From NCBI GenBank assembly GCA_029258725.1, contig JAPDKE010000032.1, forward strand, positions 1 through 54,135: 54,135 nucleotides of DNA, written 5' to 3'. The position numbers were made by a program, and so were the translations under genes. The notes under the pieces are model-generated. The model did no database searches. It had not been told where the DNA came from and was given only the letters and a program-made list of their open reading frames with translations. This stretch comes from a bacterium (lineage in GTDB: Bacteria; Hydrothermota; UBA3072; JAPDKE01). Position 1 is the first letter of the stretch, and every line of letters starts with the position of its first letter. This document shows positions 52,393-54,135 of the stretch, one piece after another.

Positions 52393-52721
52393 ATGGGGGT
52401 GCCAGTTTTAATTGCCTCTTTTACCACCGACATGGTATAATTTTTATAATATTCCACCTCTTCCTCTGATTTCAGAATCACATCTGCAGGAATGCGTTCC
52501 TTTGCAAGGGCTTTCAGGAGTTTTCCCGTAAGTTTCATTTTTATCTGTATGGGAATGGCGTTTTCAGTCACGATGAGAAAATCCCAGTCGCTTTTTACAT
52601 CCTCCATTCCCCTTGCTCTTGAGCCAAAAAGCACAATTTTTTTTACTCTTACATTCTCTTTTTCCAGGGTCTTTAAAATAGCCTGTTTTGCTCTTTTGAG
52701 TATTTCTTCTCTCTTCTCCAT
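52389..52721 (-). CDS. Minimal nucleotidyltransferase (MNT family)
   Basis: 110 residues. The polymerase-beta-like motif is VLFGSRARGMEDVKSDWDFLIV (the GSRARG and SDWD parts). MNT proteins often act as antitoxins that AMPylate HepT toxins. No HepT gene is next to it; the only HepT-like gene in the window (13834) lacks the RNase motif. It may be an orphan or work with a distant partner. It has its own promoter just after the XRE gene. Confidence 0.8.
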   Translation of the reverse strand: MEKREEILKRAKQAILKTLEKENVRVKKIVLFGSRARGMEDVKSDWDFLIVTENAIPIQIKMKLTGKLLKALAKERIPADVILKSEEEVEYYKNYTMSVVKEAIKTGTPI

Positions 52722-52741
52722 GATTTTTCTCCTTTTTAATG

Positions 52742-52770
52742 AATTTAATCAAAAGGATATAAAATGTCAA
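52742..52770 (-). promoter_or_regulatory. Sigma70-type promoter of the MNT gene
   Basis: On the minus strand, TTGACA (52770-52765), a 17-nt spacer and TAAATT (52747-52742). The -35 box abuts the stop codon of the XRE gene. AAAAAGGAG precedes ATG 52721. Confidence 0.65.
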
Positions 52771-53106
52771 CTACAACTCCTTCAATCCCTTAATCACCGC
52801 TTTAACTACATCAATCTTCTTCTCATCCATTCCCCTCAATTCCATCTGGAGGGATTCAATGATTTTCTCTTTTTCATCCTTATCAAACTCAAAAATTTGA
52901 GAAAGTGGGATTTTAAGGGCATCGGCAATCTTTTTAAGGGAGATAATGGAAGGGTTTACAACCGCCCTCTCAATCTCTCCAAGATAGGTGGGATGAAGAC
53001 CCGCCTCATGTGCAAGTTTCTCAATGGAATACCCCTTCCTGTTTCTTAAATCCCTTATTCTGGTCCCGAGCACCTGCAAAAATTCTTCCATGCCTTTATC
53101 CTTCAT
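52771..53106 (-). CDS. XRE-family helix-turn-helix regulator
   Basis: 111 residues. It has a Cro/CI-type HTH (LGTRIRDLRNRKGYSIEKLA, AGLHPTYLGEIERAVVNPSI) and a C-terminal helical tail. It is probably a small repressor. It may control itself and the divergent gene at 53237, whose promoter region carries direct repeats of ATAGACTG. AAAAAGGAG precedes ATG 53106; a second Met, residue 6, is a less likely start. Confidence 0.85.
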   Translation of the reverse strand: MKDKGMEEFLQVLGTRIRDLRNRKGYSIEKLAHEAGLHPTYLGEIERAVVNPSIISLKKIADALKIPLSQIFEFDKDEKEKIIESLQMELRGMDEKKIDVVKAVIKGLKEL

Positions 53107-53178
53107 TTTTCACTCCTTTTTGTAGAAAATAAACCCCGATTTTGAAAACATAAAGAGGAGATAGACTGCATTTTTTAC

Positions 53179-53207
53179 TTGACAAAGATGGATATAGACT
53201 GTATAAT
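53179..53207 (+). promoter_or_regulatory. Sigma70-type promoter with flanking direct repeats
   Basis: TTGACA (53179-53184), a 17-nt spacer and TATAAT (53202-53207). ATAGACTG occurs at 53161-53168 and again at 53194-53201, 33 bp apart (three helical turns), a possible binding site for the divergent XRE regulator. The ribosome site AGGAGG (53225-53230) precedes ATG 53237. Confidence 0.7.
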
Positions 53208-53236
53208 ATTTAAAAAACTTAAAAAGGAGGTGCTGA

Positions 53237-53665
53237 ATGAAGAGATTGGTTGTATGGACCTTTGTATGTGTCTTTCTTATAGGAGCAGAATGTATGGAAT
53301 TGATGGAAGAAATGGAAGCTAATGAACTTCAACATCGATACCGAACACCCGAAAAGCTAGAGACTACCCCACCAAAGGTAGAGATAATTTACCCTCAGAA
53401 TATGGCTACTGTACCACCTGGAAGCTATGTTACCATCAAAGTGCATGCTTGGGATGAAAGTGGAATTAGAAAGGTGGTATTTAAGATATCCGGTGCACGA
53501 ACCATTACTTATGCAGATTATGACCCTCCTTATGAATATGTATGGAAAACTCCAGAACGGAAAGGTCCTTATATTCAGGTGGGTCATTCAATAGAAGTCA
53601 CTGCGTATGACAACTATGGAAACACCAGAAGTGTGCGTATTCATGTAAATGTAGGAAGACCATAA
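53237..53665 (+). CDS. Exported protein with one Ig-like domain
   Basis: 142 residues. It has a signal peptide (MKRLVVWTFVCVFLIGAEC); Cys19 might be a lipid site, but the preceding residues are not a classical lipobox. From about 47 it is a single Ig-like fold of bacterial surface-protein type (PKVEIIYPQNMATVPPGSYV, then IKVHAWDESGIRKVVF, and SIEVTAYDNYGNTRSVRIHV). It probably sits in the periplasm or on the surface. It is small for this family and could be the remaining N-terminal part of a longer protein, since a LamG remnant lies 5 nt downstream in another frame. Confidence 0.7.
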   Translation: MKRLVVWTFVCVFLIGAECMELMEEMEANELQHRYRTPEKLETTPPKVEIIYPQNMATVPPGSYVTIKVHAWDESGIRKVVFKISGARTITYADYDPPYEYVWKTPERKGPYIQVGHSIEVTAYDNYGNTRSVRIHVNVGRP

Positions 53666-53670
53666 AATTA

Positions 53671-53772
53671 TATAATATTCGCTTTGACGAAGTCCGTATT
53701 TACAACCGCGCCCTGGGTGAGGAGGAAATCCAGGCGCTTTATCGGTATTACACAGGGAGGAGGAAGAAGTAA
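53671..53772 (+). pseudogene. Remnant of a LamG/concanavalin-type domain
   Basis: A frame of about 33 codons, with no start of its own, reads IRFDEVRIYNRALGEEEIQA, then LYRYYTGRRKK and TAA. FDEVRIYNRAL-EEEIQALY is the typical end of LamG-like (Laminin G_3) domains. It is more G/C-rich in codon use than its surroundings. It is the tail of a lost surface protein. Confidence 0.75.
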
Positions 53773-53835
53773 GGAAACCCCGAAACAAAAAAGTTTATCA
53801 AAACTTCAAAAATAACTCATCTCTGTTTCATCAAC

Positions 53836-53869
53836 TTGACTTTTCTATATCACTGATTAATATAGAAAA
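53836..53869 (+). promoter_or_regulatory. Promoter with 10-bp inverted repeat operator (MNT gene)
   Basis: TTGACT (53836-53841), 16 nt, TAATAT (53858-53863). TTTTCTATAT (53841-53850) and ATATAGAAAA (53860-53869) form a perfect inverted repeat covering the spacer and -10 region, so a repressor bound there would block the promoter. AGGAGG lies before ATG 53894. Confidence 0.55.
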
Positions 53870-53893
53870 TGAATAAACGCAGGAGGTAAATGT

Positions 53894-54135
53894 ATGGAAA
53901 AAAGAGAATTGAAAAAACTTTTAAGGAATCATCGGAAAGAACTGGAAAAATTTGGAGTAAAAAGGATAGGAATTTTTGGTTCCTTTGCACGAAATGAAGC
54001 CACGGATAAAAGTGATATAGACCTTGTCGTGGAATTTGAAAAAGACAGAGGGGGAATGAAAGATTTTGTAGAACTGATAGATTTTCTGGAAAAACTTCTG
54101 GGAAAGTCCGTGGATTTACTTACCCCCGGTGGTAT
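53894..54135 (+). CDS. Minimal nucleotidyltransferase (partial, runs off the window)
   Basis: The first 80 residues are present, with the frame open to the window edge. The polymerase-beta motif is IGIFGSFARNEATDKSDIDL. It belongs to the MNT family, as does the 52389 protein, but to a different subtype (GSFAR-SDIDL versus GSRAR-SDWDF). The partner HepT gene, if any, would lie just beyond the window. AGGAGGTAAATGT precedes the ATG. Confidence 0.85.
   Translation, partial: MEKRELKKLLRNHRKELEKFGVKRIGIFGSFARNEATDKSDIDLVVEFEKDRGGMKDFVELIDFLEKLLGKSVDLLTPGG

Overview
The window reads as a compact, gene-dense bacterial chromosome fragment. Four kinds of feature recur. There are secreted proteins ending in a type A (T9SS-like) C-terminal sorting domain: two LVIVD propellers, a gingipain-type C25 peptidase, a dockerin-like protein and an Ig/adhesin-like protein. 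There are very large signalling proteins that fuse a kinase or cyclase to an AAA ATPase and TPRs. There is a CBM9/DUF5916 outer-membrane protein. Genes overlap by ATGA junctions almost everywhere. Together these suggest a thermophilic or anaerobic member of candidate phylum WOR-3 (Hydrothermae/Stahlbacteria) or a nearby FCB-type lineage. That placement is an inference from gene content; no rRNA or tRNA was found.

Layout. 1-1290 (+): the end of an outer-membrane protein, a lipoprotein and a small exported protein. 1287-2450 (-): a Cys/Met-metabolism PLP enzyme. 2451-3151: a gene-poor stretch holding a decayed sorting-domain remnant, an unlisted 53-codon helical protein gene, a sigma54-like promoter and possible enhancer repeats. 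3152-12334 (-): two LVIVD propeller proteins, a Ser/Thr kinase-AAA-TPR protein and a GAF-type sigma54 activator. 12382-16598 (-): a soluble fumarate-reductase-like flavoprotein and FeS pair with a HepT-like protein, MvhD and an FrhB/FdhB-like protein. 16646-20583 (-): a tandem cyclase-AAA-TPR protein (soluble-adenylyl-cyclase-like) and a TPR partner. 20755-24476 (+): a DUF2089 regulator, a DUF5916 protein and three small proteins that share one short helical motif. 24551-26345 (+): a GNAT and an OSBS/NSAR enolase. 26377-35221: surface-polysaccharide genes (SDR, hexapeptide acyltransferase, GT2, DegT aminotransferase, GT4, sulfatase-fold enzyme, flippase) and a dockerin-like secreted protein. 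35343-37164 (+): a flavin reductase-like protein and a nucleoside transporter. 37195-40982 (-): APS kinase, an alkaline-phosphatase-superfamily enzyme, a DASS anion transporter, a Usp-like protein and an RHH-like protein. 41122-43573: a HEAT-repeat exported protein and a GT4. 43560-52357 (-): MnmG followed by a cytoplasmic caspase/C25-like protease, an 85-aa protein, RmuC, a secreted C25 protease and an adhesin. 52389-54135: orphan minimal nucleotidyltransferases, an XRE regulator, an Ig-like exported protein and a LamG remnant.

A striking feature is how many start codons sit 5-8 nt after a good TATAAT-like -10 box that is paired with TTGACA/T. This implies leaderless transcription of the first gene of many units, while downstream genes mostly carry GGAGG ribosome sites. 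Several -35 boxes share the TGA of the preceding stop codon.

The best candidates for undescribed systems are: (i) the propeller, kinase and sigma54-activator operon with the neighbouring small-protein gene under a sigma54-like promoter; (ii) the soluble fumarate-reductase-like/MvhD/FrhB redox module with an embedded HepT-like protein; (iii) the DUF2089/short-motif envelope operon; and (iv) the MnmG, caspase-like protease and RmuC operon.
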